Position numbers and translations under genes: made by a program | Assembly (NCBI RefSeq): GCF_024347375.1 | Contig: NZ_AP025471.1 | Location: 1,798,001-1,862,000, forward strand | Reading direction: 5' to 3' | Source of the DNA: Vibrio coralliirubri | GTDB taxonomy: Bacteria > Pseudomonadota > Gammaproteobacteria > Enterobacterales > Vibrionaceae | DNA length: 64,000 nucleotides | Notes under the pieces: model-generated | Databases searched by the model: none | What the model was told of the DNA's origin: nothing | What the model saw: only the letters and a program-made list of their open reading frames with translations | Shown here: positions 8,650 through 18,219 of the stretch, piece by piece | Position numbering within the stretch: the first letter of the stretch is position 1 | Layout of the letters: every line of letters starts with the position of its first letter

Positions 8650-9540
8650 TTATTTGTCATCGTTTTTCATGGTCACTAAGGTGTAGATGAAGATCGTAAT
8701 CAAGATCACCACACCGCCGACAATACTGGTTGTTGGCGGGATCTCGGTGAAGAAGATAAACGCCCAAACTGGCGCTAACACAGTTTCCAACATCAGAGTC
8801 ATTGATACCTCTGGCGCAGTAATGTGGCGCGTTGCGACCATAGATAACACTCGGCCAACAGGTGCCGTAAACAAGCCCATCATGCCCATGATTAACCATG
8901 TTTCAACGCTGTAGCTTGATGGCGTTGCGAAGAAAAACATCACAACCGCTAGCAATAAGCCACCTAGGCCCACACTCGCCAATCGGCTGACGTCTTGATA
9001 TTTGCGTAGCAAGGTAAACATCATAGATAAACAGATCACCGCGAACACAGCCAACGCATCACCCATCCAATTACCTGAAGAAAACGAACCCGAAACCACG
9101 ATCGTAATACCAATCATCACCGCAACAATGGCAACCAAAGTCGATCGACTAGTGGCTTCTTTCAAGATCAACCAGCTGAAAATAGCCGCAACAGCAGGGG
9201 CCGCACTGAGGATCACAAAGGTATTGGCAATCGAGGTCATCTTAATGCTGAACACCAAGCCTGAGGCACTGCCGAGCATAAGAATACCCGCTGCCAACAA
9301 TGGCCAACCGCTCTGTACGACTGCTTTTCGGATTCCACGTTTGTCGTTGAACTTAAGCAAAATCGGCATCGAGATTGCGCTGAATAAGCCGAACAAAAAG
9401 GCAGTATCGAATCCGCTGACACCGGCATAACGAATAAAGATGGGGTCAATACTCATTAACACGGCACCTGCAATCGCGAGAGTAAAGCCGAGGGTTCGTG
9501 TGTTTCTTGCTTCAGTTTTAGGGAGGTTCATTGTCGTCAT
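8650..9540 (-). CDS. DMT superfamily (EamA) transporter
   Basis: About 296 residues with ten predicted membrane segments arranged as two EamA repeats (ending with ETVLAPVWAFIFFTEIPPTTSIVGGVVILI). Such inner-membrane carriers export amino acids, nucleosides or drugs; the substrate is unknown. ATG 9540 is chosen over an upstream TTG at 9552. It is transcribed away from the TetR gene at 9660, and two copies of a palindrome lie between them, so it is very likely the TetR target. Confidence 0.88.
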   Translation of the reverse strand: MTTMNLPKTEARNTRTLGFTLAIAGAVLMSIDPIFIRYAGVSGFDTAFLFGLFSAISMPILLKFNDKRGIRKAVVQSGWPLLAAGILMLGSASGLVFSIKMTSIANTFVILSAAPAVAAIFSWLILKEATSRSTLVAIVAVMIGITIVVSGSFSSGNWMGDALAVFAVICLSMMFTLLRKYQDVSRLASVGLGGLLLAVVMFFFATPSSYSVETWLIMGMMGLFTAPVGRVLSMVATRHITAPEVSMTLMLETVLAPVWAFIFFTEIPPTTSIVGGVVILITIFIYTLVTMKNDDK

Positions 9541-9568
9541 TTCTCTATCCAATTATCTGTTATTAATA

Positions 9569-9590
9569 AATCATACTGGTAAGTATGATT
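9569..9590. promoter_or_regulatory. Palindromic operator copy 1 (TetR-type)
   Basis: Perfect 9-base arms AATCATACT and AGTATGATT around GGTA. It lies between the divergent transporter and TetR genes. Confidence 0.8.
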
Positions 9591-9614
9591 TTAAAAAATA
9601 GTTGAGTCAACATA

Positions 9615-9636
9615 AATCATACTTTAAAGTATGATC
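9615..9636. promoter_or_regulatory. Palindromic operator copy 2 (TetR-type)
   Basis: The same arms ATCATACT and AGTATGAT around TTAA, 46 bases from copy 1. It lies 24 bases before the TetR start, fit for autoregulation. Confidence 0.8.
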
Positions 9637-9659
9637 TCTGTTTTGGGGTGGATGAAGTA

Positions 9660-10244
9660 ATGAGCAAGATTGAGCAGAACAAAGAGAAGAAACGACTCGC
9701 GATTTTAAAAGCGGCGAAGGAGATATTCCTCGCGGAAGGCTATGTGCAAACCAGCATGGACCGAGTCGCTAGAGAAGCGAAAATGACCAAGCAAACGCTT
9801 TATCGTTACTTCTCTTCTAAAGATGTGTTGTTTGAAGCGACGTTAAGACAAATGGGTAGCCAGACAGACGATAAGTTGGTGGTGCATTTGCAACACGCCG
9901 ATACTCGACAAGCGTTATTGGGCTTTGCAAAAGACTTCGTTTTGTTTCACCTTTCGAGCGAGCATATTGCGACCTTTAAGCTGTTGATAGCAGAAGGCAG
10001 TAAGTCTCCAGAATTAGTTAGCCGTTTTATGGACGTTGGCCCAGATGATACCGATCGCGTGCTTGCTCAGTTTTTCAATGAGCGATTCGATATTGAAGAA
10101 CCACAAACCAAAATTAAGCTTTGGCTTGGTATGGTGATGAGTGTCAGAGATGGTGTGTTGATGGGAATGCCTGCACCCACAGAACAAGAGATTGCAGATC
10201 ACGTTGAAGCGAGTACTGACTTGTTGTTAGCGGCTTTGGCTTAG
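9660..10244 (+). CDS. TetR/AcrR family transcriptional regulator
   Basis: About 194 residues. The N-terminal helix-turn-helix is typical (RLAILKAAKEIFLAEGYVQTSMDRVAREAKMTKQTLYRYFSSKD over residues 10-55) and the rest is an all-helical ligand domain. ATG 9660 is chosen, with a G-rich ribosome site just upstream; a GTG at 9648 is in frame. It diverges from the DMT transporter and two matching palindromes lie in the gap, so local repression of itself and the transporter is inferred. Confidence 0.88.
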   Translation: MSKIEQNKEKKRLAILKAAKEIFLAEGYVQTSMDRVAREAKMTKQTLYRYFSSKDVLFEATLRQMGSQTDDKLVVHLQHADTRQALLGFAKDFVLFHLSSEHIATFKLLIAEGSKSPELVSRFMDVGPDDTDRVLAQFFNERFDIEEPQTKIKLWLGMVMSVRDGVLMGMPAPTEQEIADHVEASTDLLLAALA

Positions 10245-10362
10245 GTAGGGCTGTGAACCTGAAAAAGTAAGATATACGTTAGGCGCTGCTGGACTTTGAT
10301 TATTTCATAATATGGAGCTGCAACGCCTGTCGTTTGGTCTGTTTACGAGTTAAATCGAGCTA

Positions 10363-11238
10363 TTACCAAGCAAAGGTTTTAATGACGTTTTGCTTAGTGA
10401 TTGGGTTGTGAGCGATGTCTTGATTAATCTTATCAAGAAACGGCTTGCGAGCTTGAGGCAACATGCCACGCATTGGTGAGATGTTATTGCCGTGGTCGCC
10501 CCAGTAGTAGCAATCGAAATCTTCTAGGTTTTCGAGCAAGTATTTTTCTTCTTCCAGAATCTGCAATGGCGTTGGTAAAACAAACTCGCCACGGTTTACT
10601 TCTTTTTCCAATACCGATCCCGGTTGAACGGCTAAAGCCATCGGTGCAATCGCATCTGGCTGCATGATGTTCAGTAAGCTGGTGGTACTAATCGCATGCT
10701 CGACAGAACGCTCTTTGCCGCCAAGGCCAAAGATAAATGAAGCCAGCACCTTGATGTCTGCTTCACGGGCTAGGTTCATGCCTTCAATCGCATGCTCACG
10801 CGTCATGCGCTTTTGAATGCGTTCAAGCACAATTGGGTCACCGGACTCTAAGCCTGAATAGGCCATGCTTAAACCTGCCGACTTAATCTCTTTCAGTTCA
10901 GACAAGCTCTTACGACGGAAGTCATTGAACCCTGAATACAGAGAAATATTCTTGATCTCTGGGAAGGTGATCTTGATGTAATCCAGAATCGAAATCAGCA
11001 TCTCGGTTCTAATCGCCATTACGTTACCATCGACTAAAAAGATAGACTCTACATGCGGATAGATTTTTCTCGCCGCATCAATATCTTCAAAGATGTCTTT
11101 GATATCTCTTACTTTGAAACGCTTATCATCAAACATCGTGCAGAAGGTACATTGGTTGTTACTGCACCCCAATGTTGTCTGGATGAGTACGCTCTCTGCT
11201 TCCATCCAAGGACGATAAACTTTACCTTCAAAACGCAT
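10363..11238 (-). CDS. Radical SAM protein (copy A of a paralogous pair)
   Basis: 291 residues. The [4Fe-4S] cysteines form C25-X4-C30-X2-C33 (LGCSNNQCTFC), a spacing seen in COG1032-like radical SAM enzymes. YSGLESGD and IFGLGGKERS are the SAM-binding glycine/ESG blocks, and the C-terminus ends in TFAW. It is plainly homologous over its full length to the gene at 45320. The reaction is not known. GGAGCATTT precedes the ATG. The SDR gene upstream is on the same strand, 212 bases away. Confidence 0.85.
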   Translation of the reverse strand: MRFEGKVYRPWMEAESVLIQTTLGCSNNQCTFCTMFDDKRFKVRDIKDIFEDIDAARKIYPHVESIFLVDGNVMAIRTEMLISILDYIKITFPEIKNISLYSGFNDFRRKSLSELKEIKSAGLSMAYSGLESGDPIVLERIQKRMTREHAIEGMNLAREADIKVLASFIFGLGGKERSVEHAISTTSLLNIMQPDAIAPMALAVQPGSVLEKEVNRGEFVLPTPLQILEEEKYLLENLEDFDCYYWGDHGNNISPMRGMLPQARKPFLDKINQDIAHNPITKQNVIKTFAW

Positions 11239-11361
11239 AAATGCTCCTCGGCCGTAGCCTGTGTTGTTTCGACGAGGGCAAGTTTAGCAAGCTGCATCTT
11301 GGGTGATAATTGGGCAAAGCGGGGAATCAGTATTAAAGAAATTTTAATAATCGAAAGAGCA

Positions 11362-11393
11362 CGCAGTTCTTTGTCTAGATGGATAGAACTGCG
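11362..11393. terminator. Stem-loop after the SDR gene
   Basis: A 9-bp stem CGCAGTTCT / AGAACTGCG with a 14-base loop, 58 bases past the SDR stop on the minus strand. The tail is only partly T-rich (TGCTCTTTCG), so the terminator call is tentative. Confidence 0.45.
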
Positions 11394-11450
11394 GCTTGGA
11401 TTGTGTGTGGTGGTGGGGGGAGTGTTAGTGGTGCTTTTACTAATTAATGA

Positions 11451-12272
11451 TCAGTGCGCAACGCACAGCTTTTCTTCGAGTAATTGATCAAGCACTGTCA
11501 CCAGCTTTTGGTTCTTGGTGTTGTCTAATGCGTCAGCGTGCGGGTCTTTGAACAACCCAGAATCATTATCAAAATATTTACCGGAAGCGTTGGCAAACTC
11601 ATCACTGAACGCAGCACGACAAAGAATATCGGCACCAATCGCTAGATCGTTTCCATCAACGCCATAAGCATCTTTTACTAATTTACTGCCAAGGAAAGAG
11701 GCTGGGTTTACAGGGATAATTGCGGTGCCTTTGTCTAAAAGACTATTGGCTAATTCGATGGACCACATCGTTAGTGCGAGCTTACTTTGCGCGTAAACCG
11801 GACCATCAAGTTCACCCGCATTCGGGCTAATCAATGCATCTAAATCGACGGGGGCTTGGGCTGCTGAAGATAGGTTGACGATACGACCTGTCGCATCAAA
11901 AAGAGGAAGCAGCTTTTTTGTCAGTAGATACGGCGCAATGGTGTTTACGACAAAACGCACATCAAGATTGTCTGGAGTGGTGATGTCCGACACCTTATAC
12001 ACACCTGCGTTGTTAATGAGTATATCGAGTCGTTTGTGATCGCTTTTGATTTGGGTTGCGAGCGCCTCAACTTCAGAGAGCGTCGATAGGTCTGCGATGT
12101 AGCTTTCGATGATTGCATTCTTAGACAGGCGAGACAAAGCGGTCACGACTTTATTGACCTTAACTGGGTTGCGGCCATGAATCAGAACATGGTGCCCTTG
12201 TTGCGTTAGTGCTTTTGCGGTCTCTAAACCAATGCCATCCGTGGCACCTGTGATCAGAATTATTTTTTGCAT
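11451..12272 (-). CDS. Short-chain dehydrogenase/reductase (copy A)
   Basis: 273 residues. Classic SDR motifs: TGATDGIG for NAD(P) binding near residue 7, NNAGVY near the middle, catalytic Ser in VNLSSAAQ and YAQSK as the active-site Tyr/Lys. The start is ATG 12272 with AAGGACGGAAT before it; an upstream extension has no ribosome site. It is a clear paralogue of the SDR at 47891. The substrate is unknown. Confidence 0.87.
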   Translation of the reverse strand: MQKIILITGATDGIGLETAKALTQQGHHVLIHGRNPVKVNKVVTALSRLSKNAIIESYIADLSTLSEVEALATQIKSDHKRLDILINNAGVYKVSDITTPDNLDVRFVVNTIAPYLLTKKLLPLFDATGRIVNLSSAAQAPVDLDALISPNAGELDGPVYAQSKLALTMWSIELANSLLDKGTAIIPVNPASFLGSKLVKDAYGVDGNDLAIGADILCRAAFSDEFANASGKYFDNDSGLFKDPHADALDNTKNQKLVTVLDQLLEEKLCVAH

Positions 12273-12439
12273 ATTCCGTCCTTCAAAAAATAGTTTGAAC
12301 AACGTTATAACAAAGATTAATGACACATAGTTGCATTTGGCTCACAAGCTGAAGACTCAAATGTGAGTCTATGGGGCAAATAATGACCATTTTAACACTT
12401 GGTGGTTAACCGTTGGCGTTTAACGATTAAGTAAGACAA

Positions 12440-12462
12440 TGGGTCAGTTTGTGGCTGACCCA
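12440..12462. terminator. Stem-loop after the enoyl-CoA hydratase gene
   Basis: An 8-bp stem TGGGTCAG / CTGACCCA with a 7-base loop, 21 bases past the stop on the minus strand. There is no strong T-run, so the call is weak. Confidence 0.45.
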
Positions 12463-12482
12463 AATTAAGAGAAGTGACCGAG

Positions 12483-13328
12483 TTATTTGATGTCTTGAAC
12501 GTTCATAACCAGAGTTTCCCAGTTACGTTGGTTTTCCATATCGTGCTCTAGGCCTTGCTCATCGGCAATTTGGAAGCGCTTAACCGCAGGGGTTTTGCTC
12601 GTAGCTTGATACAACCAGTAAGCTTCCGCTTTGAGTGCTTCGTCGATCGGTTTATCGATAGACTCATACACCGCTTGCTTACATGCATTGATCGATTCAG
12701 CAGGGAATTTTGAGATTCGTTTGGCAAGCGTATCAACATATTCGCCAATTTCATCCGGCTCTAGTGCCTTGTTGATGGTGCCGTATGCTTCGGCTTCGTC
12801 AGCATCAAAGTCTCGTGCACTTAGGACGATTTCGAGTGCGCGACCTAAGCCGACTTGGCGTGCCATGCGTGATGCACCGCCACCACAAGGAAGGATGCCC
12901 ATACCTACTTCCATTTGCATGAATTTGTATTTACCGCGAGCCGCGAATCGCATGTCACACGCCAGTGCAAATTCGTGGCCTCCACCTCGAGCGAAGCCTT
13001 CAAGCTTGGCAATGGTGGCTTGTGGCAGTTTGCTGATTCTTTCCAGCACCACTTGCAGGTCGAGTAACTTCGCTTCTTCACGAGAAACGGCTTCTGTCGA
13101 CATGTCTTTTAATAGATTGGTGTCGTAGTGACAGACCCAAACTTCAGGGTTTGCTGACTGAAATACCACGACCTTGATGTCACGATCGCGCTCTAGTCTC
13201 ATCGCTAAACCATTGAGGTCGGCAAGCATTTCTTGCCCTTGAACATTCACAGTACCGAAGTCAAAAGTGACGGTAAGAATCCCATCCTCGGCTTGAGCTT
13301 TAAACGTCGTATAACCTTGATATGCCAT
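12483..13328 (-). CDS. Enoyl-CoA hydratase/isomerase family protein
   Basis: About 281 residues. The crotonase fold is seen in KLEGFARGGGHEFALACDMRFAARGKYKFMQMEVGMGILPCGGGASRMARQVG (oxyanion-hole glycines and helix, here broken by the 20-residue limit into AKLEGFARGGGHEFALACD and MGILPCGGGASRMARQVG). The catalytic glutamates of true hydratases are not securely placed, so isomerase or hydrolase activity is equally possible. AGAAGGA is 8 bases before ATG 13328; an ATG at 13334 is also in frame but too near the site. It diverges from the MATE gene. Confidence 0.8.
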   Translation of the reverse strand: MAYQGYTTFKAQAEDGILTVTFDFGTVNVQGQEMLADLNGLAMRLERDRDIKVVVFQSANPEVWVCHYDTNLLKDMSTEAVSREEAKLLDLQVVLERISKLPQATIAKLEGFARGGGHEFALACDMRFAARGKYKFMQMEVGMGILPCGGGASRMARQVGLGRALEIVLSARDFDADEAEAYGTINKALEPDEIGEYVDTLAKRISKFPAESINACKQAVYESIDKPIDEALKAEAYWLYQATSKTPAVKRFQIADEQGLEHDMENQRNWETLVMNVQDIK

Positions 13329-13643
13329 TTCCATATTCCTTCTGAGAGATTTCATTTCAGCCTATTCAGTGTGAATGCGACCTAAATTCAGGCTAGCGAG
13401 GAATGTTCGAACCAACAATTAACCATTAAACGAAACACTATTAACGAATTATTAAGAGTGTTGGCGATTTTTGTAATTTCAATTTATTCAACACCTTAGT
13501 TTGATATTTTAACGTTGAAGGTATCTTGCCACTTCGATTGTCAACGAAATCTAAAAACTCATTCCTTGTTTGGCGCTCTTATCCTTTTCATTTAGCTTCG
13601 TATACTGCTCAACTAGGTAATTAGCCACAAGGTACAGACAAGA
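13329..13643. other. AT-rich divergent intergenic region
   Basis: 315 bases between two divergent genes. It must carry promoters for both, but I see no convincing operator or small gene in it. Confidence 0.5.
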
Positions 13644-15029
13644 GTGAACCGACTTATGCAGATGAGATCCGCGACTTTGAAAACCATTATTGAGAAAACA
13701 CTGCCACTGACGCTGGGCGTGTTTGCGATCATGATGGTGCAATTGGTCGATTCGATCTTTATTGGTCAGCTAGGGGTTAATGAGTTGGCGGTTCACGGTA
13801 TCACCTTGCCATTTCAGGCGGCGTTTACCGGTGTTCAAGTGGGCATCGGTGTGGCGGCAACGTCCATTATTTCTCAAGCGGTAGGGGCAAAGGAGCAACG
13901 TAAATCTACTTCAATTGCCACGCTGTCTGTCGGGTTGGGTGTCTTGGTGATTGCTTTGATCTGCATAGGGCTGATTGTTTTTAGCGATTCTGTTTTTGCG
14001 TCGTTTGTGAATGATGTATCTGACGCTCAATACCAATCCATGCTGTCTATTTTTAATGTGTACTGGCCACTGTGGTTGTTCAGTGCATTGATGGTGGCGG
14101 TGCTTTATCTGGCCACCTGTGTTTATCGTGCCAATGGCGATACCAAAACAACCGGCAGCATGTTCTTGGCTGCTAGCGTGATTAACCTAATTCTCGACCC
14201 TATTCTGATCTTTGGATTGGATATGGGCATTGCAGGAGCAGCGATCGCATCGAGCATTGGTTACGCATTTGGTGCAATCTACATGCTAATCAAGTCTCGC
14301 GGCAAGGGTTGGTTTGGCTTCAATGGCGCGTGCCGTAACCAAATCAAAGGCTACAGTTTTGAGTTATTCAAGACGGTAATGCCAACCACTGCGAATCAGA
14401 TATTACCCGCGGTCAGCGCGTTCTTCTCAATGCTTTTGATAGCGAGAATCGGAACCGATGAGATGGCTTTTTGGAGCTTACTCGCCCGTGTTGAAAGTTT
14501 TATGTTGGTGTTTTCTCTTGCTCTGACGATGTCCATACCGCCTATGATTGGTCGTTACCTAGGGGCGCAGCAGCGATGCAAAATCCCCGAGCTATTGAAT
14601 ACAACAGCGAAGTTCTTACTGGTTTTCCACACTGTGATGGCCGCATTATTGGCGCTGTTTAGTGGCTGGATTATTCCTGTTATCTCGGAAGAACAAGGTA
14701 TACGCAACTGGTTTGAAGTGACCTTGTTATTTATACCGTTCAGCTATGGGCCGCTTGGGCTTTGCATGTTGGTTGCGTCGGTCTTTAATGCCTTGGGTGT
14801 GCCTCGTAGAGCTTTGAATGTCTCTTTCCTACGCTTGTTTGTTTTCTACATTCCGGCGTTATGGCTCGGCTCTATAACTGGAGACATGATCAATGCGGTT
14901 ATTGCTGCGACAGTCGCCAATGTTTTAGCGGGCGCTTTTGCATGGTTTAAGCTTAATGCCTATATTAAAACCCACATTATCCCTCGTGCCGCTGCGGCCA
15001 GTAAGCAGCGTGTACTCAGCGCAGGCTAG
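13644..15029 (+). CDS. MATE family efflux transporter
   Basis: 461 residues with twelve predicted membrane segments in two halves of six (for example LTLGVFAIMMVQLVDSIFIG at the start and GSMFLAASVINLILDPILIF). These inner-membrane carriers use a sodium or proton gradient to export cationic drugs or metabolites; the substrate is not evident. The start is GTG 13644; ATG codons at 13656 and 13662 are alternatives. The LysR gene follows after 9 bases, so they are probably cotranscribed. Confidence 0.87.
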   Translation: MNRLMQMRSATLKTIIEKTLPLTLGVFAIMMVQLVDSIFIGQLGVNELAVHGITLPFQAAFTGVQVGIGVAATSIISQAVGAKEQRKSTSIATLSVGLGVLVIALICIGLIVFSDSVFASFVNDVSDAQYQSMLSIFNVYWPLWLFSALMVAVLYLATCVYRANGDTKTTGSMFLAASVINLILDPILIFGLDMGIAGAAIASSIGYAFGAIYMLIKSRGKGWFGFNGACRNQIKGYSFELFKTVMPTTANQILPAVSAFFSMLLIARIGTDEMAFWSLLARVESFMLVFSLALTMSIPPMIGRYLGAQQRCKIPELLNTTAKFLLVFHTVMAALLALFSGWIIPVISEEQGIRNWFEVTLLFIPFSYGPLGLCMLVASVFNALGVPRRALNVSFLRLFVFYIPALWLGSITGDMINAVIAATVANVLAGAFAWFKLNAYIKTHIIPRAAAASKQRVLSAG

Positions 15030-15038
15030 CCAGTATTG

Positions 15039-15953
15039 ATGAACATTGAACATCTAAAATTGTTTGTGCGACTCGCGTCTACGCACAATATAAGTCAAGC
15101 AGGACAAGAGCTTGGGTTGTCACCTCCGGTAGCCAGTATTCATATCGGAAAGCTCGAAGAGAGCCTAGGTGCACGTCTTGTGCATCGCACCACGAGAAAG
15201 GTTTCCCTGACCGAAGAAGGCATGGCATTTCTTCCTCACGCCAAGCAAATCCTTTTGAGTGTTGAAGCGGGTGTTGCCTCTGTCGGAACTGGTAATGAAT
15301 TACCAAAAGGGGTGTTGCGAATATCTGCGCCTTCATCGTTTGGTCGCATGCATGTTATGCCAGCGCTAAAAGGCTTTTTGGCTAAGTATCCAGATCTGTC
15401 GGTGGACATTTCACTCAGTGACTCAATCGTCGATCTGGTTGATGGTGGCTTTGATGTGGCGATTCGTAATGCGGAGCTACAAAACTCAAGCCTGATCGCT
15501 CGTAAGCTCTCGACTGATAAGCGTATTTTGTGTGCATCGCCGGAATATCTGGCAGCTCATGGCTATCCGAAAACACCAGAAGACCTCAAGCAACATCAAT
15601 GCATCAATCAAACTGGCTTGGAAGGGTGGACGTTCGATACACCAGAAGGCGATGTCACCATCAAGAAGAAAGGTGCTATCCGCGTCGATCACGGTGAAGC
15701 GGTAAGGGATGTATGTGTCGATGGCTTGGGCATTGCCATGTGTGCGACTTGGATTGCTTATAAGCAGCTCGCGGAAGGTTCGCTGGTTGAGGTGTTGCCG
15801 GATTACCCTTTAAAGGATGAGGCGGCTATCTGGGCGGTATACCCGAGTGCTCAGTTGCTTGCGCCTAAGGTACGCGTATTTATCGACTACTTTGTTCAAT
15901 ATTATGGTTCACCTTCTTATTGGGATTGCGAAGTAAACGGTCAAGCTCAGTAG
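15039..15953 (+). CDS. LysR family transcriptional regulator (copy A)
   Basis: About 304 residues. The N-terminal winged helix (LKLFVRLASTHNISQAGQEL, then VHRTTRKVSLTEEG) and the C-terminal type-2 periplasmic-like sensor domain are complete. It is close in sequence to the LysR at 46890 and belongs to the duplicated set described in the findings. It starts 9 bases after the MATE gene, so it may control that transporter. Confidence 0.88.
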   Translation: MNIEHLKLFVRLASTHNISQAGQELGLSPPVASIHIGKLEESLGARLVHRTTRKVSLTEEGMAFLPHAKQILLSVEAGVASVGTGNELPKGVLRISAPSSFGRMHVMPALKGFLAKYPDLSVDISLSDSIVDLVDGGFDVAIRNAELQNSSLIARKLSTDKRILCASPEYLAAHGYPKTPEDLKQHQCINQTGLEGWTFDTPEGDVTIKKKGAIRVDHGEAVRDVCVDGLGIAMCATWIAYKQLAEGSLVEVLPDYPLKDEAAIWAVYPSAQLLAPKVRVFIDYFVQYYGSPSYWDCEVNGQAQ

Positions 15954-15986
15954 CGATTCAGAAGCACTTATTGAGAACAAATAAGA

Positions 15987-16017
15987 AAGCCCCGACCAAA
16001 AGGTAGGGGCTTGTTTT
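15987..16017 (+). terminator. Terminator after the MATE-LysR unit
   Basis: Stem AAGCCCC.ACC with GGT.GGGGCTT (one mismatch), loop AAAA, then TGTTTTT. Confidence 0.85.
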
Positions 16018-16081
16018 TATGTTCTTTATAGAACGTTTTTTCTAGCTAACTGCTGTTGTTTTTATTTAGTGTATCCGGCGT

Positions 16082-18154
16082 TTAATGAGCGTGTACCGCT
16101 GAATCTTGGTATAGCTCGGCATCAACTTCTTCGCCTTTGTTTGGACGCGGTACAATCTCAAAAGAGGTGTCAGCTTCTGTTAGTGAAGAGAGCAGTTTGT
16201 TAAGCGATGTCTTATCACCTTTCACGCCTGCTTGTCCGTCTTCTAACAGTTTTCCAAGGCTTGTTTTCTTAAGCACGATGTCAGACACGTCAGACTTATT
16301 TATGATCAGTGTCGTATCGGCATCTTGTAGCTCGTTCACTTGAATGTTGTTCAGGTTACCGTTAGACATTTCAACGTAGTAGAACTCTTGAACGTCTGGT
16401 AGCTGAATATTCAACGTAAATGGTGTTTCTTGCGCTTTTAGCGAATCCACTTTTACGGCTAAGTAGTCGAGTAGGTTTTCAATCGTCATATTCGCCAACA
16501 CATCCGGAGATGCAGTCTTTGGTGCGCCCGGTTGTGTGCCAATACGAAGCTCTTGAGCGCCCGTTAGATAGATGTTTCTCCAACCAGCTCCTTCTGATTG
16601 ATAACCCAACTGCTCGTAAGTATCAGCCAATAAGCCGCGTGCAACTTTGTTCTCTGGTTCTGCTTGAATCACCTTATTCAGTGCTGTTGCAACGAAGCGG
16701 TATTCACCTTCTTGGAAGTCTTGCTGTGCTTTTTCAATCACAGCGTCGCTGCCGCCCATGTACTCAACAAACTTCACTGACTCTGGCTTGATTGGTAATG
16801 GGTTTAGGTTAGCTGGGTTCATGTCGAAGTAACCAAGATACATGTTGTACACAGCGCGGGCGTTGTGAGAGTAAGTACCGTGGTAACCGTTGGTGTGCCA
16901 AGACTGTTGAATGCTGTCTGGCATTACCTTGTAAATCTCGTCCCCGATGTCTTGTAGAACCACACCGTTATTGGCTAAGCGAAGCGTTTGGTTATGAGTA
17001 AAACCGTAAGCGTCACGCTGCATTTTTAGGTAATCAGAGATCTCTTGTTCGCCCCAAATTGGCGATGAGTGAGACGCAAACAGCACCTCAGTATCTTCAC
17101 CCCAAGTGACTAACATCTCGTTGATCTTCTTAGACCATTTCAAGCCGTCACGTACTTTAGCGCCACGCAGCGTGTACAGGTTGTGCATGCCTTGGTAGGT
17201 CAGTTCGCCAGTCCAAAGTGCTTTCATACTTGGAATATATGTCACCATTTCAGAGGCCGCTTCGGTACCAGAAGCATCCATGAATTGCATTTCTAGGCCG
17301 TCGATAACCAGAGTTTCAATCTCTTCGTTATGGTTCAGCTCGTAGTCTGGCAGTACGTAAGTAATGCTACCGGTTGATAGACCTTTCGACAGTGCGGCAT
17401 CAACAATACCGTGTTCGTGTCGGTTCAGGGTTGCGCCATATTGATAAGCAGTACGACGAGACATTGCATTACCCGCCAATACGTTTTCGTCGACGATCTC
17501 TTTAGTGATGTTTTTCGAACCGTACACTTTTACATCTGGGTACGCGTCTTTGATTGCTCTTGCGCCACCAAAGTGATCAGCGTGCGAGTGAGAGTAAATC
17601 ATTGCTACGACTGGCAGTTCGCCGCCATCAGGCACATTGCTCTTGAAGAATTTGAGAGATTTAGCGGCCGCTTCTTTGGTAAGAAGTACGTCATAAGCGA
17701 TCCAACCGTTGTCACTACGAATGAAAGAGATAGACGCTAAATCCGCGCCTCGAACTTGGTAAACTTTACCCGGAACAACCTCATATAAACCTTCTGCCGC
17801 TTGGTTCAATACTGCTTGGCGCCAAAGCGAAGGGTTAACCGAATCAGGTGCTTGGTCTGCATTCGTTACACTCGGGTCGATGAAGTTAAAGCTATTACGA
17901 ATGATGTCGCCCGTCTCTTGATCAAAGCTAGCAATCAGACCCTTGTTGTTATTGTCGAAAGCACGAGTGTCGGCAAAGTTAAGTGTTTTTGCGAACTCTT
18001 GGTTTGCTTTGGTGGTCATCTCGGTTGCGCTTTTGCCACCTTGGTCGCCAATTTCGCTGAAGTGTGCGTGGTCATGGTTAGCTGCAACTGCTGGAAATGC
18101 CAGCGAGATAGCTAGGAATAGTGATGCGTTTTTGAACGTGCGAGAAGTTGTCAT
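16082..18154 (-). CDS. Alkyl sulfatase, metallo-beta-lactamase fold (SdsA/BDS1-like)
   Basis: 690 residues. A Sec signal peptide (residues about 1-24, ending PAVAA) directs it to the periplasm. The metal site H189-S-H191-A-D193-H194 is intact, and downstream come the dimerisation region and a C-terminal SCP2-like domain, the order found in alkylsulfatases such as SdsA1. Family members hydrolyse linear primary or secondary alkyl sulfates (for example dodecyl sulfate) to alcohol and sulfate. The divergent LysR at 18344 probably controls it, with dyads in the gap. Confidence 0.9.
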   Translation of the reverse strand: MTTSRTFKNASLFLAISLAFPAVAANHDHAHFSEIGDQGGKSATEMTTKANQEFAKTLNFADTRAFDNNNKGLIASFDQETGDIIRNSFNFIDPSVTNADQAPDSVNPSLWRQAVLNQAAEGLYEVVPGKVYQVRGADLASISFIRSDNGWIAYDVLLTKEAAAKSLKFFKSNVPDGGELPVVAMIYSHSHADHFGGARAIKDAYPDVKVYGSKNITKEIVDENVLAGNAMSRRTAYQYGATLNRHEHGIVDAALSKGLSTGSITYVLPDYELNHNEEIETLVIDGLEMQFMDASGTEAASEMVTYIPSMKALWTGELTYQGMHNLYTLRGAKVRDGLKWSKKINEMLVTWGEDTEVLFASHSSPIWGEQEISDYLKMQRDAYGFTHNQTLRLANNGVVLQDIGDEIYKVMPDSIQQSWHTNGYHGTYSHNARAVYNMYLGYFDMNPANLNPLPIKPESVKFVEYMGGSDAVIEKAQQDFQEGEYRFVATALNKVIQAEPENKVARGLLADTYEQLGYQSEGAGWRNIYLTGAQELRIGTQPGAPKTASPDVLANMTIENLLDYLAVKVDSLKAQETPFTLNIQLPDVQEFYYVEMSNGNLNNIQVNELQDADTTLIINKSDVSDIVLKKTSLGKLLEDGQAGVKGDKTSLNKLLSSLTEADTSFEIVPRPNKGEEVDAELYQDSAVHAH

Positions 18155-18219
18155 AAGAGCCTCTTCATTTCAGAATTTTGTTTCGTTGAGGCGATTATAG
18201 GAATAAGACATATAGCAAA

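Noticed and set aside
10285..10330. AGGCGCTGC / GCAACGCCT imperfect repeat considered as a regulatory RNA or terminator
   Set aside because: One mismatch, a long loop and no T-run; not enough support.
12631..13128. A 165-codon plus-strand frame inside the enoyl-CoA hydratase gene
   Set aside because: Ser/Ala/Pro-rich antisense shadow; the minus-strand gene has a clear crotonase fold.
16137..18115. Several plus-strand frames inside the alkylsulfatase gene
   Set aside because: They are antisense shadows of a well-supported 690-residue enzyme and lack start signals.
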